From Neoceratodus forsteri (taxonomy: Eukaryota; Chordata; Ceratodontiformes; Ceratodontidae), in the NCBI GenBank assembly GCA_016271365.2, contig CM028129.1:1008071501-1008135500 (forward strand): DNA of 64,000 nt, read 5' to 3'. The notes beneath the pieces were generated by a model, which was not told the DNA's origin, searched no databases, and saw nothing but the letters and a program-made list of their open reading frames with translations. The position numbers and the translations under genes are program-made. Positions 43,312 through 53,905 of the stretch are shown one piece after another (position 1 is the stretch's first letter; every line of letters begins with the position of its first letter).

Positions 43312-46300
43312 TAGTTTATTAGTCTAGGAATTAATACCTTTGAGCCAGGGCTCTTTTACAAAGGTTCCACATCACAAAGAACATTTAACAAAGCACGATG
43401 CACATTACAGGTAAAACCAGACAGGAAAGTTACATCATAAATTTGCTATTAACAGTTTAAGGCAGTAACGTTTTTAGGTTTCATAGAAAAACAAGCTATA
43501 ACAGGTTCAAGCGAGTAGACAATTTCGAGGTTAAGGAAACTTCCAGGGAGACGGTGATCATTAGGCGCCAAAAGGAGGCTAGAGAGGAGGGAAAGGTGGT
43601 GAGCGGGAGAGTAAGTGAGTGGGGACAGGAAAAAAGGGGGGGAGTGAGTTTGGGTGAGAGACAGGAAGTAGTAGAGATACCAGAGGGTTCATTAGTCAGG
43701 GAGGAAGAGGCCTCAGATGTGAGGATGGACATGAGGAGTAGTAGTTTTATCTAGCTAATCACAGTTGCTAGTGGTGGTGAGGTGGGCATAGAGCATGGAT
43801 TTGAAAGCTTCAAGCGAGGTTGAGGATAGAGTAGGTGGACTAAGCACATTGAACCATGTTGGTCCCTGTATGCGAAAGATCTTTGTCCCTGTGCAGTCCG
43901 GCATCTGGAACCAGGAAGGTTGGTGTTCAGATCTGGTGGAGGGTCGTGAGCCAGGATTCAGTCGGAGTAGGTTTTGAATACATAATGGAGTCAGTCCTAA
44001 GATAGATTTTTGCCATTGTGCAGGTGAGATAAATAAGGCGATTTGATAGGTTCAACCAGCCTGATTCATAGTACAGATCACACGTGTGAGTCAGTCTTTG
44101 AGCCCCTTGAGGAGCGCAGGCCTTATTTAGAGTGATTGAGATACTTTAGAGCAGTGGGTAGCTGAGCCAAAATAATAAGGCCATAGTCAATGATTGAGAT
44201 TATGGAACTCTGTATAGCTATTCTCATTGCCGCAATTTAGAAATTGACGGTTACGGAATAGTATTCCAAGGCGTTGGTTCACTGTTTTCGCAGTGTTGTC
44301 AATGTGGGTTGTAAAGGTGAGCCCTTGGTCAAAAGTGATGCCAAGGTATTTGAAAGTATTTACTTGGTCCAGTGTAATTCCCGCAGAAGTTTGTATGGTG
44401 AGTGGAGTATGCCTGTTTTTGTTTTGGTGATTGGAGAAGAGCATGGCTTTTGTTTTATTGTGGTTTTAGCACAAGTTTACTATCCAGGAACCACCTTTCA
44501 ACACTGAGAAAGCAAGTTGCAGGCTTTTTCAGTGAGGTTGGATCCTTGTGGGAAGAGAATTACAGCATCATCAGCGTATAAGATTATTTTCTCCTGGCAG
44601 ATATCTGGGAGGAGATAAGGAACAGGCTAAAGAGGAGCGGTCCAAGAATTGATCCCTGTGGTACACCGAGAGAACTGGTTTGAAGTCGGAGAGTTCATTA
44701 GAGATTTTTACAGCCTGTGACCGATTGGACAGGTAACTTTTTACCTAAGCACAAGGACCTTCGGCCCGCCTAGGCTAGAAAGTAGGGAGGAAGCAGGCCA
44801 TGATGGACTGTGTTGAAGCTTTTGTAAGATCGATAAAGACTGCACCTGTTTGGCACCTTCGTCCAGGGCTGAGTGGACTTCTCCAGAGAAATCAAGTAAG
44901 GCTGTTGTTGTACTATGTCCTTCCTAAAGCCGTGCTGTTGATTACAGAGTAGATTGTATTTGTCCAGGTAATCAGAGAGTTGGTCTGCCACTATTCGCTC
45001 AAGTGCTTTGGAGAGGAGAGAGTATTGATATTGGTCGATAGTTTCCTGTTGAGGGTTTGTCCCCACTTTGTGCACTGGCGTAACTATGGCAGATTTCCAT
45101 TTGTTGGGAAATTGACTTTGGCAAAGTGACAGATTAAGAATTTTTGCAGGGTGAATTACTTCATCCTGGGTGAGAGACAAGGATTTTTAGATCTAGCGTG
45201 TCACTACTTGTTCTGGATTTGGAGCAGGCCTTTCTTATGTACTTGTGCCATGTGCACTTTGATTTTCTTGAGTAAAATTGTGGTTTGTCACGGTGTTTTG
45301 TGATACTAGGCTAGGCACAGGTAAATCCGAGAAGAAATCTGGGGAGGACCCCACTAAGGTCTGTGAATGTCTTATTAAGCGCATCTGCAATAGACTTTGG
45401 GTCAAGAGTGGTGGATCCATCAAATTCATAATGGTAGGTGACGATTTTGATTGTTTACCCATTATGTTTCGTATGTTGTCCCAAAAGCTCTTCCCTCACC
45501 CCAGGTGGATTCAAGGCATTTTTGAAATAAGCTCTTCATTTGCCTAATTTGTGAGAGTACATCTATTTAGTGCCTGCTTGTATTTTAGGGTATCATGAGG
45601 TGAGCCTGTGTCTCTGGCAACTGCCCAGAGGTAGTCGAACAACAGGCTCGGCAAGTAGTTTGGCAGTAATCCATGGATTTGATAGCGCTTGATTTTACGC
45701 TTTTTTTATCAGCGAGTAAGTCGCATGCAGAGTTGAAAGATTTAATGAAGTATTCTAGCGTGTATTAGTATCACTTGATTCAAGGATTGGTGTCCAGTCC
45801 TGTTGTAGGAGATGGGTTTTCAACTTGATAAGATTCCTAAGGCAATACTCTGCTTGTTATAACTTTGGGGGTGGCTTGAGAAATTTATTAGACCAGGTAC
45901 AGGACACTGGGAGTGGTCACTGAGGAGTCAGGAGGACTTTAATGTTTTTTATCCGGTCAGGGTGATTTGTGAGAACCCAGTCAATAAGGGTGCTTGTACC
46001 AGTTTTGTAATTTTCCGGTGGGGAGGTTACCATCTGAGTCAGGTTTGCTGCTAGGATGTCATCTTTGTAAGAGCCAGTGTCAGAGGCGAGCCAGTTTATG
46101 TTGAAATCCCGAGGAGGAGGAGCTCATTTTCAGAGGGCTGCAGACTAACAAAATCAAGTACAGACTTAATGCTGGCACGGTGGTCTTTTGGAGGGATATA
46201 GACTGCTGCCACTGTGAGAACTTTGTTTTGTGCACCAAGAAGCAGTTTGATAGGGAGGAGTTGCATCTGCGTATTTGTGGGGGTGAAGCTGCCGTGTTGA

Positions 46301-47560
46301 CAGGAGAGGTTGTCCTTTATGTAGATAGCACAGCCCCCACCTTTCTTGCTTGCCGGCCGAGTCTGAAAAGATTGTAGCCTTCGAACGAGACCGCATGATC
46401 CGGGTGCTGGGAGATAGCCAGGTTTCCACAATGGCTAGTATATCAGGGTTTTTGTCCAGCGAGAGTTTGAAGAGATGCCAATTTGGGAAGGAGGCTGCAG
46501 ATATTTAGAGTGATAATGGAGAGACCACTACCAACTTTCCCTGTTTTGTCGGCTTCTGGTGCAACAGGACCAGGGTTTGGGTGTATCCCACCAGATATTA
46601 AAAGTAGGAGGAGCAGGAGTTTCAGATGTCATTCGTAGTCTGTTCATAATAGGTTGGAGTGAGTTTCTGCTTGTACTTTTAAGATGCTTGGATTGTCTTC
46701 TGGAGTCCCAGTAGAGGTGATCGTTAGTGAGTTATAATGATGTGGCAGTTTCCAATTAGGAAATATGGCTCTTTGCACCCAGGTATTAATTGGGTGATGT
46801 TTGTTTAAGACTTCCAGAGTAAAAGCCATGGTACAATGTTTGGGTGAGTATAGAAAGGTGAGTAGGTGGAGGGTAGGAGTGGCAGGAGGAGGAGTTGGCA
46901 TAAAGGGAAAAGGAGGGTGAGGGTGAGCAGGAACAGGTGGTGGGACTAAGCCAAAGCATTTTTTTAAGCGGGCAGGAGAGAGCAAGTAGTGTGGACTAGG
47001 CAGTCCGGAGTTGGCGAGGACAATAGGAGGGGTGAGGTGCAGTTTTGGTGGGCTAGGTGGATAGCTAAGCACTATGGCGAGTACAGAAAAATGAAAAAAA
47101 AAGACTGGGAGGGTTTGGTGCAGAGGGTTTAAGAGAAGTACTATAGTACTGTTGAGATCCAGGATCACATAATATGTTAAAGTTCCTGAAAGGTGATAAA
47201 CTGTGGCCTGGGCATATGCAATGTGTAAAATCCTTTTGTCTATATGTTTCTTTGTTCTCAAAGTCCTCAGAGATAAGTACAATGCCTTGGGAGTAGGTCA
47301 GACAGTAAGCATATGCAATGTGTGAAATCCTTTTGTCGGTACGTTTCCTTTGATCTTCAAAGTCCTCAGAGACAGTACAATACCTTTGGAAAAGGTCAGA
47401 CAAAAATGTTGATTCAGTCACAAAATGTGTTAAAATTCCTTTGTTCTTTAAAGTCCACAAGTGCAGTTGCTTTAAGAGTGGTCAGATGAGAATGTTGAAA
47501 ATGTTGATTCAGTTGCAGGACCAGCATCACCATGTTTGTAAGACTAGTTGTAAGGCATAT
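43312..47560 (-). mobile_element. Rex1-like LINE, near full length (broken)
   Basis: Read leftward. A repeat-bearing 5' region (47214-47480) is followed by a Pro-rich frame (46644-47282), then LLLLLISGGIHPNPGP (about 46566-46620) at the start of ORF2. The endonuclease holds LNICSLLPKLASLQTL, then VLTVAAVYIPPKDH (about 46175-46215). RT: WKSAIVTPVHKVGTNPQ and KALERIVADQLSDYLDKYNLLCNQQHGFRKD (44920-45090), GVPQGSILGPLL (about 44628-44665) and ILYADDAVI (about 44563-44590). The thumb has VNTFKYLGITFDQGLTFTTHID (about 44310-44375). The tail hairpin is at 43338-43372. Many frameshifts. Clade by motif style only. Confidence 0.8.
47214..47480 (-). repeat. about 100-bp tandem repeats at LINE 5' end
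   Basis: Three diverged units share GCATATGCAATGTGT(A/G)AAATCC, TTTTGTC, TCAAAGTCCTCAGAGA and AGGTCAGACA. They begin near 47214, 47313 and 47406. Confidence 0.75.
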
Positions 47561-48214
47561 GCTTCCTTGGGAAGGCTTCAAGAAAGTTGATTTAAAATTA
47601 AAAGCTGATACCTGATGAGGTGATTTGCAGAAATTCAGTCCAGGAGACTTTCACCAATGTTGTGTGCAAGAATGGCACAGGTATTCCCAGCAGAAAAACA
47701 TGTAAATGAACAAAAACTAACCTACAGACACAGACAAGCACAAACAGCCACCCACACAGTCCCAGGAGGAGGAGCTTGAAACTTGATTATTTGTGTTTTT
47801 GATGTTACAACACTCCTGCTAGCTAGACCTGATGCACAGAGAAAACAAAAATAGTGAATTAGAACAATTTAGTAACTTTTGTCTTACAGAAACCCCAGTT
47901 AGCTGGCTCTCAGGTATCTGCTAAACTAACTGTTGCCATTTGTGCTCCCTGGATAAGAAATTACAAGGCTCTGCTGTTGCTAAACTAATTTTAAAGCAAT
48001 ACACACGATAAATGTAAGGGCATGGCTACATCACTGTCATATGAGACAGGGCATCCTGGGAGAAAGAAAGCTAATAAAACTATTTGTTATGGAGATCCTC
48101 AGGGGTCGTAAAACTACCATACAGCTAGCAGGCAATTTAGGAAAAACTCCAAATAGCAGACAGAGGGAAGGACACACTAGGATTTAACATACATATCAAA
48201 ACACTCTACATAAC
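47561..48214. other. no recognisable feature
   Basis: Lies between two oppositely oriented LINEs. It may include 5' UTR of the minus-strand one. No frames or motifs. Confidence 0.4.
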
Positions 48215-50575
48215 ATATGTTTTTTTTTTAACTTTCTGGGTGTAGTACTCCTTTAAGGAACTTCTGTCCCAAATTGACTGGTCTCCTATACAGGCAACTC
48301 CTGACATCGACACAGCTCTCTCCTTCTTTACCCGAGCTTTTAATAATGCCTGTGATATCTTTGCCCCACTGTCGACCCGCCGTTCTAAAAAGCAGAATGC
48401 CCCCTGGGTAACCCCAGCTTTGATCCACCAACTCAAACATAGGGACAACCTACGGCACCGTGCCATTGAGACTGGCCGGCCCAGTGACAGATAGTTATAT
48501 GCTGCCGCCTGAAACAAATGCACTCTGGCCATCAGAAAGGACAAGTCTGAGCACTATCGGTCCTCACTCACTGCCTCATGGGGGAACCCCAGAACTTTCT
48601 GGGATAACATTAAACAGTTAAATGGGAGTGCACACTCCCCCAGATCAACATTAATGGCGTGATCTCCTCAGACCCAGCCCTCATAGCCAACCACCTCAAC
48701 ACCTCATTCACTGACTTTAGCCCTATCCTCCCTACAAATTTTTTGACCCTCCTCCCCAGCGCCTGCGTAAATCTCTCTCCTTATTTTCTCCTCCTCCATG
48801 TTTCTGCCCAAGAACTTAGGCCGCATCTTGTCACTGCCCTCAAGAGTAATAGTACGGGCAGTGACACCCTGGATCCGTGTATTCTACGGCTGGTCTTTGA
48901 CACAGTCCTTACCTCAATCACGTGCCTTATCAACCACTCTCTTTGCCTGGGGAAGGTTCCAACTGCCTGGAAAGTCGCCACTGTCACCCCTATCTTTAAA
49001 GGTGGTGATAGGACTGTGGCTGGAAACTATCGGCCAATCTCCATTCTCTCTCTCCTCTCTCCAAGGCCTTGGAAAAAGTGGTGGCCTCTCACATCTCTGA
49101 CTACCTCTCCACCTACAGTGCCCTATGTCCTGAGCAGCATGGCTTCAGAGCGGACCACAGTACCAGCACAGCCCTCCTTGAGTTCTCCAACTTTCTCCAC
49201 TCCTACTTAGACAATAGTTCTCTGGCTGGTGCAGTCTTCATTGACCTCTCTAAAGCTTTTGACAGTGTCTCCCACCCCCTCCTTCTCGATGCCCTTAGTC
49301 TCTCTGGTTTTGCTGCTGGGCCTATCTCCTGGTGCACCAGTTATCTGTCTGACCGCTCATAGCATGTAAAAATTAATGGGACCTACTCAGACATCTGTCC
49401 CATCGTTTCAAGGTTCCCCAGGGCTCCATTCTGGGCCCTTACTATCTCCCTTTACCTTAGCACCTTCACGCTCTTGCTCGGGAACATTCTATTGTCTGTG
49501 ATGATGCAGTCATCTTTGCCTCAAGTCGAACCCTATTGCCCTCCAGGACTCGCTGCAGAAGTCCTTCATCAAGCCGACAGCTGGTTCAAGGAACATAGAT
49601 TGGTGATAACCTTAAAAACACAAAAACCATGTTCTTCACTCATCCTCAAAACAAGTCCTGCAACTTCAAACTCCTCATTCACTCTGGGTCCTCTTTCCCA
49701 CTCGAACAGGTTTGCTCCTATAAATACCTAGGGATCCATTTTGACCCCTCTCTTTCATTCCATGGACACATCGCTTGCTAGCCACTGCCACTAATATCGA
49801 TTGGGCATCTTACATGCGGTATAAACACTGCCTCCCGAAGCTCTCATCGCAGTCACCTCCTCTATCCTGTCCCTAGTGGACTATGGACTGCCGGTATATG
49901 GTGCTGCCGATCAGAGCCGCACTCCATAAATTAGCACTCTGAATAAGGCCTGCAGGTTAATTACTGCGGCACCTAGGCTAACACACACCTGTCTACTGTA
50001 CGCTAAAGCGCTGGTACTTGATCTTGACAAGCGCCTCAAATATTTGACCTGTACCCTTACAAAAAAAGACCCTCCTTGGGCTATCCTCGCCAGGATTGAC
50101 CACCACCATCCGCCGCTCTGTCCCACTAATTCATACTCGGACCTCTGGGAAAACCTGTCTTGTTATCCCTAAAGCTTGGACCTCTTACGGCCAAAGAGCC
50201 TTCAGCTTTAGGGCCCCCTCCTGGTTCAACACACTGCCCACCTCCATCTCGGAAGCTCCAACTATATCGTGCTTCAAAACGTCCTTACGGAACCACCTTG
50301 TTAACACCCGAAGCTGTAATTGCCACTAGTCAAAGCCGTACTCAATACTTATGACAAAGCTTACTACTAAGCTGCTAAGGACAACATAACTCTGGTATTG
50401 TTTGCATCAATCCTACCTGTACCAGCTTGTTTGTATCTATGTACTTATTGCTGTCTTAAGTTACTGTTATACTGTGTATTCTCGTTTGTCTTACTGTGAC
50501 AAGGTACCTTTGTAAATGAGCCTATGGCTCAAAGGTTTTCCAAACTGCTGTCTAAATAAAATAAAATAAATAAAT
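48215..50575 (+). mobile_element. Rex1-like LINE, 5'-truncated
   Basis: It begins in the linker after the endonuclease (IDTALSFFTRAFNNACDIFAP, NAPWVTPALIHQLK). RT: WKVATVTPIFKGGDRTVAGNYRPISILSLLS (48965-49060), KVVASHISDYLSTYSALCPEQHGFRADHSTSTALLEF (49072-49190), FIDLSKAFDSVSH (about 49235-49275), then VCDDAVIFAS near 49495-49525, where CDD stands for the usual YADD. Thumb: YKYLGIHFDPSLSFHGH. The C-terminal block FSFRAPSWFNTLPTSI is at 50200-50255. The 3' UTR has the terminal hairpin (ACCTTTGTAAATGAGCC / GGCTCAAAGGT, 50503-50536) and an ATAAA-repeat tail. Several indels. Confidence 0.85.
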
Positions 50576-50579
50576 AAGC

Positions 50580-52304
50580 TAGTAATTTGTTAGGTTTATC
50601 TGAGAAAAAATATTTAGGTCTTGAATATTGTAGAGATTTTTCAGCATTATTCACTAACAATTTATTATATTCACCTCAGATTTGTAATACTTTTACCAAG
50701 TCTACTACTTGTTTTGAATTATTATATTGAGGCAGTATAGCACAGAGGTTTAAGGCTCTGAGCTGCAAACCTGGTGACATCCAGCAGACCAGACGTGGGT
50801 TTGAATCCCACAGCTTCCACTTGCATACTGTGTGACCCTGAGCAAGTCACTTAACTTCCCTGTGCTCCCAGGTCGCACCTGTATAAAAGCTTTCAGCTTA
50901 GTGTGCTACTCCTGGTTAAACAACTAAATAAAAAAAAAAAATGCAGCCTCCGCTACCAGTAGTTCATGTTGCAGTGTGTTAAATCTTTCCATTTGTTTTT
51001 TTTTTCATATCAGACTATTCAACCCCTTAGTATGCTTTTAATGCTTCCCATATTGTTATAGAGGTTTCACCAGATTTATTATTTCTAAGGAAATCCTGTA
51101 TACTCCGCATCCTTCAATTTTTGTACAAATATAAGATCTTTCAATAAGGAATTATCAAATTTCCATTGTTTATTTTGGTCGTTTCCTGATGATGATAGCA
51201 TTGAAAGATGCACCGGCATGTGGTCAGAGAATTTAATGGCACCATAATTTATTTTACTTATTCTGTCTTGTATTTCTTCAGATACCAGAAAATCGATTCT
51301 TGAAGTGGTTTTGCGTACATTAGAGAAAAAAAGAATATTTTTTCCAAGTTGGGACCTTTTTCCTAAACTGGTCTATTAATTTTAGGTCACCCATAAAGTC
51401 TCTGACCACTTTGACTGCTCGCTTTTTATCTCTGGTGATTCCCCAGATCTATCTATTGTGTTTAATGATAAATTAAAATTTCCTCTGATAAGGTATGACC
51501 TGAAATAATTTGTCAGAGTTGAAAAGAAATGCATAAAGAAATTAATATCTTCTTCATTTGGTGCATATAAGGATCCAGTGGTTATTTTATTAAGTCCTGA
51601 CTGAAATGTCGCAAGTACATATCGGCCATTTGTATCTATTTCTTTTTGTACCATGCTCATGTTTGTTGTTTTTAACAGTTATGACTACCCCTCTGGAGCT
51701 GCTCGTAAATGGGGAATGCACCCCCTGACCTTTTAAACAAATTACAAATATATTTGAAGTCTTTGTCCAGAAAATGAGTTTCTTGAAGCAGAATGCAGTT
51801 CGCTTGGACTCGGTTTGTATATTTTACTATTCTTCTAGTTTTAGTTATGTCCCTTGCACCCTTTATATTCCAACTAAGGCACTTCAACTGAGACTCCATT
51901 CTAAAAGAGTAATAATACACATAAGACTACTATTATATAGCCTGTCATATTTTTAAAAAGGTTTTCCCTCTTGAAGTACAGCACTGAAGTATGCCTGAGA
52001 TATACGTAACATGATGTGGCCTTCACCCCAAATAAATAAATTCTCCACCCATGGACTCAGACTTGATCGGAGTCTACCCCAAGACAGTCTGCAAAGATGA
52101 TCAAAATGCTCAATGTGGCTTACACAGATAGCTCCCATGTGACCAGATTAAAGAAGTTTTTAGTTGAGGCTGAAAAGGAAATCCTGTTTCTTTTATCTGC
52201 TTTCCCCCAAAAAAGAAAAGAAAATTATAATTCTAAACATATTTTATAGATTTCATGCATAGGAGAAGGAAGAAAAAATATTTTTTCCCCCCTTTCCCAT
52301 CCCT
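50580..52304 (-). mobile_element. L1-clade LINE: ORF2 start, endonuclease and linker
   Basis: ORF2 starts at MESQLKCLSWNIKGARD (about 51850-51900), followed by ILLQETHFLDKDF (51760-51800), the endonuclease N-terminus with catalytic-site QETH. Next come MSMVQKEIDTNGRYVLATF, TGSLYAPNEED (51540-51570) and a GNFNLSLN block (about 51455-51480, the GDFN position with Asp changed to Gly-Asn order damaged). A linker follows with KSLQYSRPKYFFSDKPNKLLA (50585-50650), a strong L1 signature. It ends at 50580 where the LINE tail begins. 51960-52304 is the ORF1-ORF2 spacer. ORF1 lies at 58380-60465, across DIRS copy 4. A SINE interrupts at 50731-50941. Confidence 0.8.
50731..50941 (+). mobile_element. MIR-like tRNA-derived SINE, copy A
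   Basis: tRNA-like head: A-box region TAGCACAGAGGTTTAAGGC and B box GGGTTTGAATCCC. Then comes the MIR-type core GTGTGACCCTGAGCAAGTCA followed by CTTAACTTCCCTGTGC. The 3' tail CCAGGTCGCACCTG ... CTCCTGGTTAAAC ends in ATAAA and an A-run. The tail resembles that of the LINE at 53906-57080. Confidence 0.88.
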
Positions 52305-52329
52305 TCTCCCTTTCAAACAACATGAAGTA

Positions 52330-52490
52330 TTGCTGTATTCTGACAATCTGCAGTTAGCTCCAGCCTTTAAACTGCCCCGGAGAGCATAGGGTTAATTTTC
52401 TATGCAGTGCATAGAATGTTGAGCTTGAGCTCGGTTGAGGTCTCTGTCTGCAGCACTTTGAAACCCAACCGTCAGATTCTTCACTCTGCC
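52330..52490 (+). repeat. DIRS copy 4 left inverted terminal repeat
   Basis: GCTGTATTCTGACAATCTGC, TCTATGCAGTGCATAGAA and TTGAGCTTGAGCTCGGTTGA recur in reverse complement at 58190-58345. Both ends also contain the local palindrome TTCTATGCA(G/C)TGCATAGAA. Confidence 0.9.
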
Positions 52491-52856
52491 TCACTGAACA
52501 GTCGCTCCAGAGATTTCTCCTTCTGTTCGGTTCAAAGTCTGTTAAAGTTTTCGGTTTATTTGGGATTCAAATCTGAAATTTATTTCACATTGTCGGTTCA
52601 GGCTCTGTCTGCGGTACCTTGAGTACTTAATAGTTTTCTGTTTACTTTGTGGAAATTGAGACTTGTTGATCGGTTTGGCTGAACCGATCCATTAGTTTGA
52701 TTTCTTGTATTTTTCTTTAGTGTGTGGTTACTGGTCCTTATCGGCTTAAAAAAAAACGTGTTTTAAACAGTTTCAATACTCGTGAACGGTTAGGAACCGA
52801 TTAAGGGAGTTTTGCTGGTAGGTTGCCAAAAAGGCCTAAGTTTGGTTAGGTTGGCC

Positions 52857-52975
52857 ATGTCTGAAAAACCCAAGAAAAAACCGGACCCACTGGGTTTCAA
52901 CACTGCAGTGAGTGTGAGGGAGGTCTTGATAAGGCGATCCACACACCTATGTTGTGTCAGGGTTTGAGCTTCTCG
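52857..52975 (+). pseudogene. DIRS Gag remnant, copy 4
   Basis: ATG at 52857 starts MSEKPKKKPDPLGFN, aligned with MAEKTKKKTEPPGFK of copy 1. The Cys/His cluster is degraded (one STHLCC). By about 53020 the text is already RT-proximal (GGRLTYF), so some 1.3 kb of Gag is deleted. Confidence 0.75.
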
Positions 52976-53082
52976 ATACAGACTGGACACCCTGATGGAC
53001 CTCCCCGGGTTGACTCTCCTATCCCTGTAGGGGGCAGGCTGACTTACTTTGCCCAGGACTGGGTGTCTGTTACTTTAGACAA

Positions 53083-53905
53083 GTGGGTCCTGAAAGTAGT
53101 AAGCCAGGGACTGGTTCTCAGCTTCAAAAAATTCCGAAGATGAGAACCAGACCTTTTCCACCTGAAAGTCTCTCGGAAACTCTTGCCCTAGAGGCAGAGG
53201 TTTCATCTCTTCTGGCCTTAGAAGCCAGAGAGAGAGTTCCTACCCTACTCTGGGGCAAAGGTCTGTACTCCAGGTACTTCCTTACCTCAAAAAAGACAGG
53301 GAAGTGGCGACCCATCCTAGATCTAAGATACCTGATCAAACATCTTTTAAAACCAAGGTTCAAGATGGTGACTCTGGGAATAATTTTTCCCTCTCTAAGG
53401 CCAGGGGACTGGCTAGCCTCCCTAGACCTCAAAGATGCCTACTTTCACATCCCCATCAGGTGCTCCCACAGAAAGTACCTCAGGTTCAAGTTGCTGTCAG
53501 GCCATTACCAGTTCAAAACAATGCTCTTTGGCCTAACATCAGCCCCAAGGGTTTTCACTAAGTGCCTGGCAGTAGTAGTTGTCTTTTTAAGAAGGCGAAA
53601 GATTTCCATTTTTCCATATCTGGACGACTGGCTCCTAATGGGTCAGTCTCCAGACCAAGTCAAGTCAGACCTGCAAGTAACCCAGCAAGTGCTCACTTCC
53701 CTGGGATTTCTTCTCAACCTCCCCAAGTTAGTTCTCGAACCGGTACAGCTTCTTACCTTTATAGGGGCAGAGCTAGCTACTGTCAAAGCAAGAGCCCTTC
53801 TTCCCCTGGAAAGGGCAAGAGTTCCTATAGAACTGGCCTCCTCCTTCAGCCTTCAGGTGTCCTGAACAGCAAGGCATTTCCTTCAACTCTTGGGCCACAT
53901 TTATT
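53083..53905 (+). pseudogene. pol: DIRS reverse transcriptase, copy 4 (best preserved RT)
   Basis: A 260-codon open stretch. Motifs in order: LWGKGLYSRYFLTSKKTGKWRPILDLR (fingers, 53245-53330), LKPRFKMVTLG, PGDWLASLDLKDAYFHIPI with the first catalytic Asp (53400-53458), HYQFKTMLFGLTSAPRVFTKCLAVVV (53503-53580) and FPYLDDWLLMGQSP with both palm Asp residues (about 53615-53655). Thumb: LTSLGFLLNLPKLVLEPVQLLTFIGAEL. It lacks the N-terminal Gag link and is cut by the LINE at 53906, where the original GHMA(S/A)T block was split. On sequence alone the polymerase core looks intact. Confidence 0.9.

Noticed and set aside
46644..47282. 212-codon Pro-rich frame as LINE ORF1
   Set aside because: Position would suit ORF1, but there are no zinc-knuckle, coiled-coil or esterase motifs and its 5' part is tandem repeat. 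Left as unassigned LINE sequence.
50731..50800. Functional tRNA gene
   Set aside because: The A/B boxes belong to a MIR-like SINE. There is no foldable acceptor stem and the core and tail are SINE.
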